A stretch of DNA of 64,000 nucleotides from contig NC_088920.1 of NCBI RefSeq assembly GCF_038396675.1, positions 68,504,501 through 68,568,500 of the forward strand. The letters run 5' to 3'. The notes beneath the pieces were generated by a model, which saw nothing but the letters and a program-made list of their open reading frames with translations, was not told the origin of the DNA and searched no databases. The DNA is from Hydra vulgaris. Taxonomy: Eukaryota > Cnidaria > Hydrozoa > Anthoathecata > Hydridae. How positions within the stretch are numbered: position 1 is the first letter of the stretch; each line of letters starts with the position of its first letter. Made by a program: the position numbers and the translations under genes. This document shows positions 12,880-64,000 of this stretch, in pieces.

Positions 12880-13240
12880 AAGAGAAAGTGCATACACAAA
12901 ATAAAAAGCTGAGAACCCTGCAGGAAAAAAAAGATGTAGGTGGACGGACTAGAAAACAGAGAATTTAAAGTGTTCTTGTATACAACAATTCTATACCCCC
13001 TGTAAAAACTAGGAAGATTTCAGGGGAAGTACAAGCTAGTCTTCAGATGATTATGGATGAACACAACTCTTTTTATAAACCTGGTGGTATTAACCTCGAG
13101 GAACTAAAGATCTCAAGATCAACTTTGATCAGGAAAACACAGACTGTAGTAAAGTTAGAAGCCAAGTTTTCCGAAAGCATGGACAGGATAAAAGGCTTGG
13201 ACCTAGTGATTCATTAAGGTTATAAGCCATTACAATAGTA
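12880..13240 (+). pseudogene. N-terminal fragment of an unnamed transposase-like protein
   Basis: Plus-strand translation after shifts reads KKLRTLQEKKDVGGRTRKQ, KTRKISGEVQASLQ, LKISRSTLIRKTQ and FSESMDRIKGLDLVIH. This resembles, from memory, the N-terminal half of an animal multi-copy protein family whose central part includes a DTTASNTG box and an ACRHH box. That central part is present at 19321-21000. Stops and loss of the rest make it a relic. The family assignment rests on recalled motif order and needs a search. Confidence 0.42.
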
Positions 13241-13249
13241 AAAAAGGAA

Positions 13250-13745
13250 TTTCTACTATTTACATATGTATTGCTACAAATTTTTTTTGTCTACAGCTGA
13301 GATAAAGAAGGATATCACCAAAACTCTTCTACGTCACTTGGTATCTATCTTCCAGTTCGTCTTTGTGTCTCTTGCTATCAGAAATCAGAATGGTGTTAAA
13401 AAAATACCCTTTACAAATTTCTTCTGTCTTTTGCGGTTCCTGATTAGAAAGGCATGGCCACTGAAAATCCTGGAATTTAAACACGTGTTCCAATGTCATC
13501 TCTTGATATTTTATTACTAAGTAGAGATTTTTTCTTTTCCTGGAAATCACTAGAAAAGAGCTTTTATTATGGAGGTGGTAAGGCATAGCGGTATTAGAGA
13601 ATGAGAGAGTCCTTAAGCCGTCTTTCAAGTTAAATACTACATTAAGTTAATAGTAAGACCTTATTGGAAGAACACATGACGAGGAAAAACTTGAAGACAC
13701 TCTTCAGCTACATTAATATACAATAATACGTCAGTAAAACTGTTT
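13250..13745. other. Unassigned sequence, no gene supported
   Basis: Overlapping frames on both strands (13266-13520 plus, 13329-13628 minus) look like chance. It may be further decayed DNA of the transposase-like relic just upstream. Confidence 0.3.
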
Positions 13746-13895
13746 AGAGGATTTTTAGCACCACAGTATACCATTTAACCAGGACGTTTGCACTTTCTTT
13801 CTTACCATATATGGTGCATATATGACCAGAACCAGCTTCGAACTATCGAACTCTAGTTCTGAAGACAGATCTCCAACCACTACACGGCTGCTCAA
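13746..13895 (-). repeat. tRNA-derived SINE head
   Basis: On the minus strand the sequence starts GAGCAGCCGTGTAGTGGTTG, which is an A-box, and is followed about 30 bp later by ATAGTTCGAAGC, a B-box. The same GAGCAGC(T/C)GTG opening is found at the SINE at 16731. No fold with all tRNA arms can be drawn, so it is not a functional tRNA gene. Confidence 0.55.
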
Positions 13896-15436
13896 TCTTT
13901 GAATAAGATTATATTGCATTATGTAAAATTTATCAGTATTTAGCTTTATACCAAACCTTGGGTGAATAGTTAAAAATAAATAGCTACTATTTCTTCCCGT
14001 GTTTGATTTTACCATTAAATTGCTTTTTAATATAATACTGCTTGTTTACTCACATTTTATGGAAAAAACTAAAAAATTGTAAAAGGTCAAACTATAGTAT
14101 CAGATCAGCAAAGTAAATAATGTAAAAAAATTTCAAAGCTTGTAAAATTACCACAATCGTGTGCAATTAAGACTTAGTAGATATAGAGACTTCAATGACG
14201 TTTTTCCCTCGAAGACAAAGCAGTAACCTAATGAAAGCATAGATAGATTGGTAAGACGTCCCAAGCTTTCATTATTTTAAATGATGAAAGCTTGGAAAAC
14301 TTGAAAAAAAAGGGAAGAATTACCAAATAATACGAAAATGCTGTTTACATAACTGAAAGATCAAATAGGCGCGTTTTTCAACTTAATTTTAGACGTCTAG
14401 CTCAACGACCTGCAAAAAAAATATGATTTGAATAACGGAAAACGTAAGAAAAGGTTCGAGTTTTGCAAGAAACACAATTTAAATAGAGAAAGACTGAGCA
14501 AAAGTAATTTTTAGATGAAAGTCCAACAGTTTGGCACATGTTCCAACAGTTTGGCACATGTTCCAACTGTATGAAAAAGTAAAAAAGGCAAATGTATGTC
14601 CACAAATACACGGTGCCTACTGTAAAACGTCCGTTCAAATATTCTTGCTTATTTTTATCAAAACAAGCAAGAATATTTGAAAAACAATTTAACGTGCAAG
14701 AAAATTGCACTTTATTAGTTTTAATGTTTCACTTCATCAATTTTATCACATCACTTGTATCATAACAGTTAAATCTCTTCAACATCAGAGATTGTCATAA
14801 CCAAATATTCTGACCCAATAAACACTTTTAGCAGTCTGGATTTCTTTGGAATCCGTGCTGCTGGTGTGGAAATCTTATCTTCTTTGACTAGGGAGTGCCA
14901 ATAGTTAATTAAAGCACTGGATTTTTTAAATGCGTTTTTAATATCCAATACCTTTTTTTCTCTTTTCACTTTTTTGAAATCAATACATTTCTCTCTAATC
15001 TATATCTCCCTCATCGAATTGAAACTATTGCAACAAATAACTGAAATAACTGTTAAAATAACAGAGACTGTTGTGTCCTATTTCTTGTGTCCTATTTATA
15101 ATTTTCAAAATCAATGCGAGTTATCTTAATCAATGAAAGCAGTTAGTAGAATATTTTTTATTATCAATAACAAGTTGAACCCGTATCGGTTTATTTTGTT
15201 GCCAATTTTTGTTATTCTCTTTGAAACAAACTTTAGAGCTTTTGTATAGATGCCACCTTTGCCAAAAATGCTTTATTTAATTAGATAAGTTATTATTTGC
15301 AGTTACTGGACCACCTTGGACTGCAGAAATATTCGACTGCATAAGTGAAATTTCAACTGAAAAAATGGGCTGCGGTCGGCTGGTGGCAAAGGTGATTGCA
15401 ATCTATTACGTAACAAATAAAAATTCTTCTTAATCT
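13896..15436. other. Gene-free DNA with small inverted repeats
   Basis: The word CCAAGCTTTCATTATTT near 14259 is nearly matched in reverse complement around 14282-14296. TTCAAATATTCTTGCTT (14634) is exactly inverted at about 14665-14681. At 14521-14563 an 18-bp unit containing CAACAGTTTGGCACATGTTC is tandemly repeated. A 66-codon minus-strand frame at 14769-14969, rich in Lys and Ser, has no recognised relative. Confidence 0.5.
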
Positions 15437-15442
15437 TGCATA

Positions 15443-16063
15443 ATAGGGTGGAGCGATTTTCATAGCAAAAAAAAAAGAGTTTAAAAACCAATATTACTGA
15501 GACACGAATCAATGTCTATTAATTATAAGATAAAAGTAAAAAAATATTTTTTGATTTTGATGAGATCTTGAGGGTCCTTTTTGGAATTTAAATTCTTGAC
15601 AGGTCCTAATATTTTTGAATTTTTTTTTTCTAAACCACATCAACCTTGGACTCAAAAAAAGCAGAAAAAAATGCTTGTTTCATAAATAATAATTTTATTA
15701 AAAAAATTTTTTAGTAAAAAAAATACTTGCAAAAATATACCGTAAAACCCCCGTTTTGTTGAGGACGGGGGTTTTTAATGAAAAAACAACTCTACTTTTT
15801 TAATTTTAATTTTTTAATAAAAACAAATATTATTTTTAAAATCAGCATATTATTTTGCTTCTTTTATGTATCAAGTTGATATAGTTTAGAAAAAAAAATT
15901 TAAACAATATTAGGACCCATCAAAAATTTAGAATCCAAAGAGGAACCTCAAGAACTCATCTAAACTAAAAAAAAAAGAGTAAGGTTCTTTTTTCACCAAA
16001 AGATATTGATTTGGTGCTCAGGCAAATCAAATTTCAAAAATTTTCAAAATCGCTCCACCCTAT
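15443..16063. mobile_element. 621-bp inverted-repeat DNA element with 6-bp target duplication
   Basis: Terminal repeats ATAGGGTGGAGCGATTTT (15443) and its reverse complement (ending 16063) enclose the element. It is flanked on both sides by TGCATA (15437-15442 and 16064-16069), a good candidate target duplication. A second inner pair of inverted repeats contains GGTCCTAATATT on the left and AATATTAGGACC on the right, with TTGAGG.TCC words outside them. The element has no coding frame. A related, truncated copy lies at 51528-51905. Confidence 0.85.
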
Positions 16064-16730
16064 TGCATAACCAATGAAACAATCGATGAAATAACAAACC
16101 ATATAAACAATATCACCAAAATCTAAAAAAACTAAATTTCAGTTAATGTTTATTATTTTGTTTTAACAAAAGCCTTTTAGAAGGTATCGCACTAATGCAC
16201 AACCATAGACTTTTTTTTAAACAACACAATTTAATGATTTAACAGGTCAGCATAAATCGGACTAGAGAGAAGTTTTAAACAGAGTTTATCAAGGTTCACA
16301 TTTAAGGCAGGTTTGATGTTACTGTTTCCAGTAATAACAAGAAAAACAAATTTACTTTAATTTACTTCAAAAATCGTTTGTAAGTTGTTTTTTATTAAAT
16401 TTATTGAAAATTTATAGTGAAATAAAAATGATCCATAAATGTTCGTTTACTGCACAAAAAAATATTTTATTCTGTAATGACAAAGTAATAACTACATAGG
16501 TAGGTACCAACAATATATAAATATTTTCTTTTACAAATATTTATATTCCAGTCAGATTTAAAATTGCGTAGTTATTATTTAAGATGTTGCACTGGAGCTA
16601 TTACGTTCAGTTCTTTTTTATTTCCAACATTTTAAGCTTATTTTTGACTAGTATAAGTCTGATTCAGACTCAAGACAAAAATTTTTCTGTTGCAAGTTTT
16701 TTTTTTTTAATATTTTTTAATAAAATCCGA
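16064..16730. other. AT-rich DNA, no gene seen
   Basis: No frame, RNA gene or structured repeat is supported between the inverted-repeat element and the SINE. Confidence 0.4.
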
Positions 16731-16927
16731 GCAGCTGTGGTGCAGTGGTAGCGCACTTACCTCAGAAACAAAGGATCCGTAGTTCAAACCTCACTTCTGT
16801 TCTAGTTTTGCAACATGGGTTAGGAAGGAGGCGTGAACTCCCAATTAAATGCTCATCCGTGGTGCTCCGTAATATGACCGTAAGGATTTCTTGGGGCACC
16901 TAAATAAAATTATAAAAAAAAAAAAAA
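16731..16927 (+). repeat. tRNA-derived SINE with poly(A) tail, family B
   Basis: The head carries a good A box (TGGTGCAGTGGTAGCGCA at about 16739) and B box (GTAGTTCAAACC at 16779-16790) at tRNA-like spacing. The body (GGTGCTCCGTAATATGACCG, GGGGCACCTAAATAAAA) is unrelated to a tRNA, and an A run ends at 16927. The flanks AATCCGAG and ATTCCGAG look like a short target duplication with one mismatch. This is a complete-looking SINE. Confidence 0.8.
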
Positions 16928-17102
16928 TTCCGAGCTCTGCTTGATGAGCAAAATGATTAATCGAGAGAAGCTTTGGAAATAAAATTTGTATTGTTTAACT
17001 ATCTCTTTTTTTTTTTGAAGACTAATTGATGTGTGATGACAAACTTTCATCAATAAAAAATTTTATCATGTCAATCTGTGTAAAACTAAGTTTGTAATCT
17101 AT

Positions 17103-17196
17103 TCCAGCGAGCACAGACGTCCGTAAGACGTTTATACGACATCTTATAGACTTCAAAAATCCAAAGAGTCCAAACAAATGTTCTGTGCCCACTGGA
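17103..17196. mobile_element. 94-bp MITE with TCCAGTGGGCACAGA-type ends
   Basis: The left end TCCAGCGAGCACAGA is the reverse complement, with two mismatches, of the right end TCTGTGCCCACTGGA. The interior has GACGT words. The ends resemble those of a small element I recall as common in invertebrate genomes. A 68-codon minus-strand frame across it is a shadow. Confidence 0.6.
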
Positions 17197-17201
17197 TTTG
17201 A

Positions 17202-17950
17202 ATATATATATATATATTTTGAATACACTTGGCAATAAAATTTTGTGCGTTTAATTTGAGCTATAAATAAGGTAATTTTAAGTCTTGGTCTTGATAATTG
17301 ATAAACTGCTTCAATAATAAATAGCTTTTTTTTTTACTTCTAAAACAATAGACACCAATATGTATATACTAACCAACTCTACCAAATATAACCACTGCAC
17401 TTTTAATACCCACAACTTCTAAAATTAGTTTGGACCAATTATATGGTGTGTTCAAAAGTTCGTCTTTTCCAACAAAATTGGAAACTTGAACTAAAATAAG
17501 CACCCTAGAAATTGATCGCAGATCTAGCGAGGGATAAATTTTAATATCAATTTGATGGCCATCTTTTCTTAATTTCTAGTATACTTTTTTATATGCAAAG
17601 TAGGTTTAAAATACGGAATAAAAAATCTTATAAAATAAGATTAGTTATCATAAAACACAGACGATCTCTAAAAATTTTACTTAATAAGCCAAATGGTTGT
17701 GGTTAAAACAGATGGCTTTAAACATAATCTAATAATAGCATTAGATAAAAAATTACTTCAAGTTATTTACAGCCTAATTTAGGCAAGTTATTTAAGACAG
17801 ATTTGTTAAAACTAATAATTATTTAAGATGGCGATTAACTCGTTGGATTTGATGAATAAATAACTGTAGACAAGTTTTTTTTATAATGTTACTTTTAACA
17901 AATATTTTCTTTAATTATCGGTTAAAACTAATATTTTTTGGGAGTGTCTA
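17202..17950. other. AT-rich intergenic DNA
   Basis: No gene or structured repeat is supported other than a short TA run at 17202-17217. Confidence 0.4.
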
Positions 17951-17959
17951 AGGAGAATA

Positions 17960-18357
17960 GGGTGGCGGGGGGTGGGGGTTGGATGAACTCCGCGACGAGT
18001 ATATTTTACTTCCGCGTTAGCGTATTTATTTAACTTATTGTAATTACGTCTCCAATTGACCTTGATAAAACTTAAGAAAAAAACAAAATGAGGTTTAAAA
18101 ACTTTTAATTTATATTTTTAAGACTTTTAGTAATTTTAAGTATATATGGAATATGAAAAAGAACGAGTTTTAAATTTCATATGCTGCATAAAATTTACTA
18201 ACTTAAAATATTTTAAGGCGGAAATACGCTGCTGAATTAGTCGGCTTTTCAGAACATCTTCTAACTTGAAGCCGTGTTAATCTTGCTCACGTACCGTATC
18301 TGTTAACGCTTGTTAAAAGACTTGAGTTCTTAAGGTTGCATCATTTTTAAAATTAAA
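17960..18357 (+). promoter_or_regulatory. Inferred promoter and 5' UTR of the V-ATPase A gene
   Basis: This stretch, directly upstream of the proposed start codon, is less AT-rich than its surroundings. It begins with a G-rich run (17960-17978, tracts of 3, 6 and 5 G) and contains GC-richer words near 17990-18020 and 18220-18300. The transcription start cannot be fixed by sequence. Its role depends on the exon-1 model at 18358-18360. Confidence 0.4.
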
Positions 18358-43948
<25,591 letters not shown>

Positions 43949-44145
43949 ATTAACAATTTTAACAACAGCTACTATTGAATTGAAAATTTTTTAAAACTTT
44001 TTTTCTGAAGTTAAAATTGATTTTATGAAACTTTCTGCATTTTTTCTGTAGTTTTGATACATTTGATAGATATTTATTTAAGTGTTCAAATATAGTTATT
44101 TTTATTTTGATGTCTTTTTAAATTTTAATCAAATAATTTATTTCT

Positions 44146-44151
44146 AATAAA
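44146..44151 (+). terminator. Candidate poly(A) signal of the V-ATPase A gene
   Basis: AATAAA about 200 bp after the stop codon in plus orientation. In DNA this AT-rich the motif is common, so this is only the first well-placed candidate. Confidence 0.35.
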
Positions 44152-44159
44152 ATTAATTA

Positions 44160-45045
44160 CATGATTAAAATTTTTAAGATTTAAAATCGTGTTTTAAGTT
44201 TTTTGAGTTTTTTTTTTTTAAATTTAATATTTAAGTTTGGAATTTTATTTTTCAGTAGTAATTATAAAATCAATATATGAATTTTTTTTCAATTTGTTGT
44301 TGTTATTTTGTGTTTTTTTGAGGGGATGAGATTATTTTAAAAACCATGGTTTTTTTGGTTTAAAGTCCTTTTTTTAAAAATAAGCCATGTTTAATCAACT
44401 TTATCAATTGAAAAAAAGCATTAGGCATATCATTTGAGTAAATTATATCTTCTATCAGTATTACTATTTATACCAAAAATTAAAATTTGAAACTGTAAAT
44501 TTTCACATATTTGTGGAATTTGCTGGCACTATTATAAAAAGAATTCTTTAGAAATGATTAGTTATACTTTTTTTTATAAAAAATATTTTTTTTAAAGGGG
44601 GATTTAACGTAACTATTATTTGAGCTCATTTGTTTTTATAGTTTTTTAGGAGTAACTTATTTTCGTGCCTACATTTAGAAATTAATTCCTTTTTTTTTTT
44701 GATTAATAAGCATTCTTGGTTTGAAATTATTTAAAATTTTCAAAATTATTTAAAATTTTTCTTGTAAGCATAGTATGCATTTTTTGGAAATATTGTTATA
44801 TGCAGGCAGTGTTCTACGGATAGACCAATTCATTATAAAATCATCAATATTTTTACCTTTTAATTCCCATATATAGTTTGACAGCATGGTGTCTCTAAGA
44901 ATTTTGACAGCATGGTCAAAAGTCTTTATTGATGAAAGTGTTAAATAAAAAAAAATATTGTTAAGTGAATTTCTACTAATTTATAATTGCTCTGTTCTTT
45001 TAAAAACATTGAGCACTCTATTTTGTAGAATACATTTTAAAGTTG
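44160..45045. other. Spacer between V-ATPase A and TMTC4, 5' part
   Basis: AT-rich. At 44880-44925 TTTGACAGCATGGT occurs twice. The part at 44950-45035 matches, inverted, the sequence left of the 60-bp hairpin at 29737 (ACTAATTTATAATTGCTCTG, TTGAGCACTCTATTTTGTA) and again ends at a (TA)n array. Confidence 0.5.
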
Positions 45046-45046
45046 T

Positions 45047-46058
<1,012 letters not shown>

Positions 46059-46059
46059 T

Positions 46060-46079
46060 ATATATATATATATATAAAA

Positions 46080-46154
<75 letters not shown>

Positions 46155-46292
46155 TATGTCTATATGTATATATGTATGTATATATATATATAAAATGATA
46201 TATATATATATATATAAAATGATATATATATATATTTATATATATATATATATAAAATGATATATATATATATATTTATATATATATATATA
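46060..46292. repeat. (TA)n array with AAAATGATA interruptions
   Basis: TA blocks interrupted repeatedly by AAAATGATA or AAAACGATA, giving a higher-order unit. It borders the MITE starting at 46294. Confidence 0.9.
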
Positions 46293-46293
46293 T

Positions 46294-46504
46294 ATTAGGG
46301 TTATGACTTTTTTTCAACCTCATGCTCCTGTACTGTAGTTTGATGAACTTTTACCTAAAATCGATTTTATGTCAAAATCAATTTTTGAATGGCGGGGGGA
46401 ACTTTTTTCAAAAGATATGCAAATAATAGTTCATTTCGTGCTTTTTAGGTAAAAGTTCATCAAACTACAGTACAGGAGCATGGGGTTGAAAAAAAGTCAT
46501 AACC

Positions 46505-46509
<5 letters not shown>
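46294..46509. mobile_element. 216-bp MITE with about 66-bp terminal inverted repeats
   Basis: The left arm begins ATTAGGGTTATGACTTTTTT and the right arm is its reverse complement, ending ...CATAACCCTAAT. One mismatch (CCTCATG versus CATGGGG) is seen over about 66 bp. The centre (46361-46440) is unique and includes GGCGGGGGGAAC. It is inserted inside a (TA)n array. No coding frame. Confidence 0.9.
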
Positions 46510-46561
<52 letters not shown>

Positions 46562-46573
46562 TTTTATATATAT

Positions 46574-46628
<55 letters not shown>
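46509..46628. repeat. (TA)n array
   Basis: Right border of the MITE; again includes ATCATTTTATATAT interruptions, the reverse complement of those in the left array. Confidence 0.9.
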
Positions 46629-46635
<7 letters not shown>

Positions 46636-46971
46636 ATGTGAATATGTATATACATACATACATATCTATGTATATCTTTCAATGTAATCTCACGTACCAA
46701 TAATTTATATGTGAGATTATTCTAAATTAGATATTTAAATTGAAATTTTAAAGCCTAGTGGTCATTGTTTGATGTTTGCATCATAAGATTTGGATTGCAT
46801 TTTCTTTTAAACAAATCCTTAGGATCCATCGAGCATTAACTACTTTTTCATGTGATCTTGATACTTACCTTGTGGCTTATAAGTAATAAACATAATTTAC
46901 TTTCTTAATTTTTTGATTTTTTTTTGCTAAACTTTATATGTAAAACTCTGTATTTAGAACTATGTAAAATA

Positions 46972-59305
<12,334 letters not shown>

Positions 59306-59442
59306 GTTATTTTTATTATTTATTTATTTTTTTTTATGATTTTTTGTATAATGATAAATCTTAAATTTTTTTGCATTTTTTAGTAAATGTTTTTTTTTTT
59401 TTAATTTTTTTTTTCTTGTTACATGAAGAAATTTTTGTGACA

Positions 59443-59474
59443 TGACATTCAGTTGACATGTCAACTGAATGTCA
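59443..59474. repeat. Perfect 32-bp palindrome
   Basis: TGACATTCAGTTGACA followed directly by its reverse complement, with no spacer. About 140 bp after TMTC4 exon 3. Confidence 0.85.
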
Positions 59475-59499
59475 CATATGTATGTTGCTTATTTAGATG

Positions 59500-60490
59500 T
59501 ATTGATTACATAACAAAACTGAAACTAAAAACTCCTAGCTCAATATTCAAAAATTTTAAATAAAAAAACAATTTCGTAACTGAAAGTTTCATGACAGAAT
59601 AACTTATAAAAGTGTTTAAAACTTAGTACTTTTATAAATAAAAAATATTAGACTGATTTATTTATAAAATTTTCAATGTTATATAGTAGTGCAGCAGATT
59701 AGCATAACATTTGTGCTAAAGTGGATGAAAGCATGAAACTTTTTTTACACATAGAAAATAAGTATACAATGCATTTAAGATATGGTGGCACGTTGATTTA
59801 GTTGTGTCTTGTTCGTAAAAATCAAAATTGAATTTTGTGTTTATAACAAAACACAGACCAGATATATTTGAGCACAAGGGCATTTTATGAAATATTTATA
59901 TAATTTTCTATATATATTTATATATCGAATAAATTTTTATGTTTATAAATAATCTTGTTATTATTTAAATTAATATGTTATCAGTTAAATATCCAAGAAC
60001 TTTCAAAACAATTCTGGTCTGCGTTTTGTAAAATCGCGAAACTCATTTTGCTTAGTTAAACAAAGACATATAAATACGTATTTATACTGTGGAGAAGCTT
60101 CAAAATTTATATTCGAATCGATTTTTGATTAATCAATTCGAGATTCAATTTGAATTTAAAAAAATGATTCAAGTTTTTTGAATTCTTACTTGTTTTGATT
60201 TTGTTGCATTTTTTTTTTAGATATATGACGCTTTGGCGCTATCAAATTAATTTTGTTTATCCCTAAATACCTTTTAATCAAACGTTAACCAAGGCAAGAA
60301 GCAGTTTAAAAATATGTTTATTCAAATATTTTTTTCTGAAAAATATAATATAAAAAAAAGCTTAAACTTCAGATTTCGAGTGAAGATTTGCTTTGCTTTG
60401 TGTACTAAAAATGCCGATTTGCAGGGCCTTAAGATGTACGTCCTTGGTTTATAAGTATAAAGTTAATATATAATTTAAAATTTTAAACTT
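59500..60490. other. TMTC4 intron 3 (inferred), no gene seen
   Basis: No segment resembling the next TMTC4 exon was found between 59306 and the window end. AT-rich with no clear element here. Confidence 0.35.
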
Positions 60491-60493
60491 TTT

Positions 60494-60497
<4 letters not shown>

Positions 60498-60552
<55 letters not shown>
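60498..60552. repeat. (TA)n microsatellite
   Basis: Pure TA. The sequence 100 bp further (60648-60710: ATCGCTCTGTTTTG, ATTGAGCACTTTTC) is a degraded copy of the family seen at 29700 and 44975. Confidence 0.9.
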
Positions 60553-60556
<4 letters not shown>

Positions 60557-60759
60557 ATAATAATGGGTAATATATGATTAATGACGTCATTAGGCATGAA
60601 AGTTAAAGCTTCATAATAAAAGTTTTTCCTTTTTCGTTTTTAATTATAAATCGCTCTGTTTTGAAATTTATAAATAGTCAAAATAAGTTTCCTAAATATT
60701 GAGCACTTTTCAACGAACAAGAGTTTTGTTTTATTTTAATACAACACTACATCATACGA

Positions 60760-62565
<1,806 letters not shown>

Positions 62566-62574
62566 TATATATAT

Positions 62575-62881
62575 CAGTGGCATAGTTACATATTTGGCGC
62601 TTGGAGCAAGTAAAGTTGGTGCGCCCCCTATACTTTCAAAGTTAATTAAAAAAAGTTCAAATTAGTAATTGCGTTTTAATCACAAAAGTTATATACATTA
62701 TGGAATAGAAACAAAGTTGCACATCTTTCTAATTTATGTTTATCCAATTTAAGTAATTACATAAATTGGATAGGGTTGCTGACAGACTTTCTGAAGGTAT
62801 TAAAAAAAGTTAAAAAAATTCTCTAACATTCTGTGCGTGTGGAGCATTTGCTCCAACTGCTCCAAAAGAGCTATGCCACGG
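62575..62881. mobile_element. 307-bp element with CAGTGGCATAG ends
   Basis: CAGTGGCATAG at 62575 and CTATGCCACGG at the right end are inverted repeats (one mismatch). The next words (GGAGCAAGTAAAG and CATTTGCTCC) also pair loosely. CAGTGGC(A/G)TAG ends are typical of hAT-type nonautonomous elements. It lies 9 bp from the Tc1-like element. No coding frame. Confidence 0.72.
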
Positions 62882-64000
62882 ATTTACATACATACCGGCA
62901 TTTTCTGACCACTTTAGATCCTCTTTTAAAGCTAATTATTTTTTAAAAAAATTTAACCTTTTTTGTCAAAAATTGCTGATTTCTGTGGCGTTGAGGGAGT
63001 GTCTAATATAAACCCATTTTGCTGAATTTAGCTTAGACTGCATATATTTTAAATTTAAAATCATAAGTTTTTTATTTTAGCTTTATTGCTGCATATTTTG
63101 CACTTAAAATCTCAATAAATTTGCAATATTTATGCATTTTATTGTTACATTGAGAACTCTTTATATATTTTATGTATTATAAAAATACTTAAGATTTTCT
63201 CTGATAAATTAAAAAATTGGTACCTTGCTTGTTATTTTAATTTTTTCTAGGCTGTGGTTAGCTTCATCATCAATTTTCTTTAGCCTGCCTCCACATTAGA
63301 CTCGCACCTTAAAAAATATTAGGGAAGGGGGTGTTTTTTAAAAATAAGACATTTTATATGACTTTTATGATCAAAGTATATGCGCTGCAGCACAATGCGC
63401 ACTTACAAGTAAAAACCTTTATATTATTAAGGTTTAATACCGAGGTTGAGTAAAAGCACTCACTGGCGTTTTGTATTTTTGCACCCATGTCGTTTCCAGA
63501 TTAGTAAACAATCAGAGCCTTTTGGAGGGCCTTCTATTTAGACACCTTTTTTTAAATATGTACTCCATTTATTTTACAAAAATATAAGTATATACTAATA
63601 AAAGTAAATATAAATATTTTGAATAGAACTTTTGAAAAAATATCATTCTTAGGATAAGGGGAAGCCTTTTTTTGGGGAAGAGGGCCGTGCCCTAACACTT
63701 TCCCTACTCATTAGCGCATTTGCAATTAATGTATACTTGCTATGTTCTACCTTCCCTAAGATTTTGGTAAATTTTAGTTAAACGGTTTAAAATTTACTAA
63801 TGGTTTATAAATCCAAGATGCTGTAACTGCCATCTTGGATTCAAGCCAGTTCTGGTCATGCTACATTTTGCCACCACATCTTAAAATAAACAGCATAACT
63901 TTCTGAGTTATTGGCAAAAAATTTATGCTTTTATCCACTTGTGCACAATTCCAGTCATTTTTAATGCTAATCTGCTGCACTATAGATGCTGATTAAGTTT
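62882..64000. other. No gene or element resolved to the window end
   Basis: AT-rich with small GC-richer patches (63280-63330, 63660-63710). Neither strand shows a TMTC4-like exon or transposon motif. Confidence 0.4.

Noticed and set aside
14402..14710. 102-codon minus-strand frame rich in Cys and Phe
   Set aside because: Crosses a tandem repeat and an inverted repeat; composition is that of AT-rich noncoding DNA.
16731..16805. Functional tRNA gene
   Set aside because: Boxes are present but the acceptor stem does not pair, and a SINE body with A tail follows directly.
46862..46875. ATACTTACCT, the 5' end of U1 snRNA
   Set aside because: Only ten bases match; the following bases do not resemble U1 and no Sm site or stem follows.
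46924..46971. TMTC4 start upstream at 46924
   Set aside because: That codon is TTG; the first ATG in frame is at 46972 and the upstream residues are not family-like.

Overview
The window is strongly AT-rich animal nuclear DNA with GT-AG introns, long (TA)n arrays and a high density of small inverted-repeat DNA transposons, CR1/jockey-like LINE remnants and tRNA-derived SINEs. Protein similarity recalled from the families, the base composition and the repeat style suggest a cnidarian, most likely Hydra; this is an inference made without a database search.

Three conserved cellular genes are supported. (1) 4065-6281, minus strand: an uninterrupted 738-codon frame for ANAPC5, the anaphase-promoting complex subunit 5, with no introns. 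(2) 18358-43948, plus strand: the complete V-ATPase catalytic subunit A (ATP6V1A) in 15 inferred exons. The exons join in phase into a 624-residue protein with intact Walker A and B motifs. The first exon appears to hold only the start codon. (3) 46972 to at least 59305, plus strand: the 5' part of TMTC4, a multi-pass O-mannosyltransferase of the endoplasmic reticulum. Three exons are visible, split by an intron of about 11.5 kb, and the gene runs off the window.

Layout: 1-4060 holds a SINE and a LINE relic. 4065-6281 is ANAPC5. 6.8-8.1 kb carries a decayed MULE-type transposase. 9.5-9.9 kb is a less AT-rich stretch of unknown meaning. 11.0-12.7 kb is a 3' LINE fragment ending in poly(A). 12.9-13.2 and 19.3-21 kb hold two pieces of one unnamed transposase-like family. 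15.4-16.1 kb is a 621-bp inverted-repeat element with a target duplication. 18.0-44.2 kb is the V-ATPase gene, whose introns contain several MITEs, a 380-bp foldback and a 60-bp perfect inverted repeat. 44.8-46.7 kb is a (TA)n-rich spacer with another MITE. 46.97-59.3 kb is TMTC4, whose second intron contains a 5.2-kb candidate transposon (49915-55119) with repeated near-palindromic 16-mers, two hairpins and a LINE. 60.9-62.6 kb is a dead Tc1-like transposon, followed at 62.6-62.9 kb by a short inverted-repeat element.

The three host genes do not form a pathway: they serve cell-cycle proteolysis, organelle acidification and protein mannosylation. No prokaryotic-style operon, CRISPR array or rRNA gene was seen. 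The parts most likely to be undescribed are the repeat families, the candidate exon carried inside the 5.2-kb element, and the short intron whose start resembles the coding sequence that follows it.
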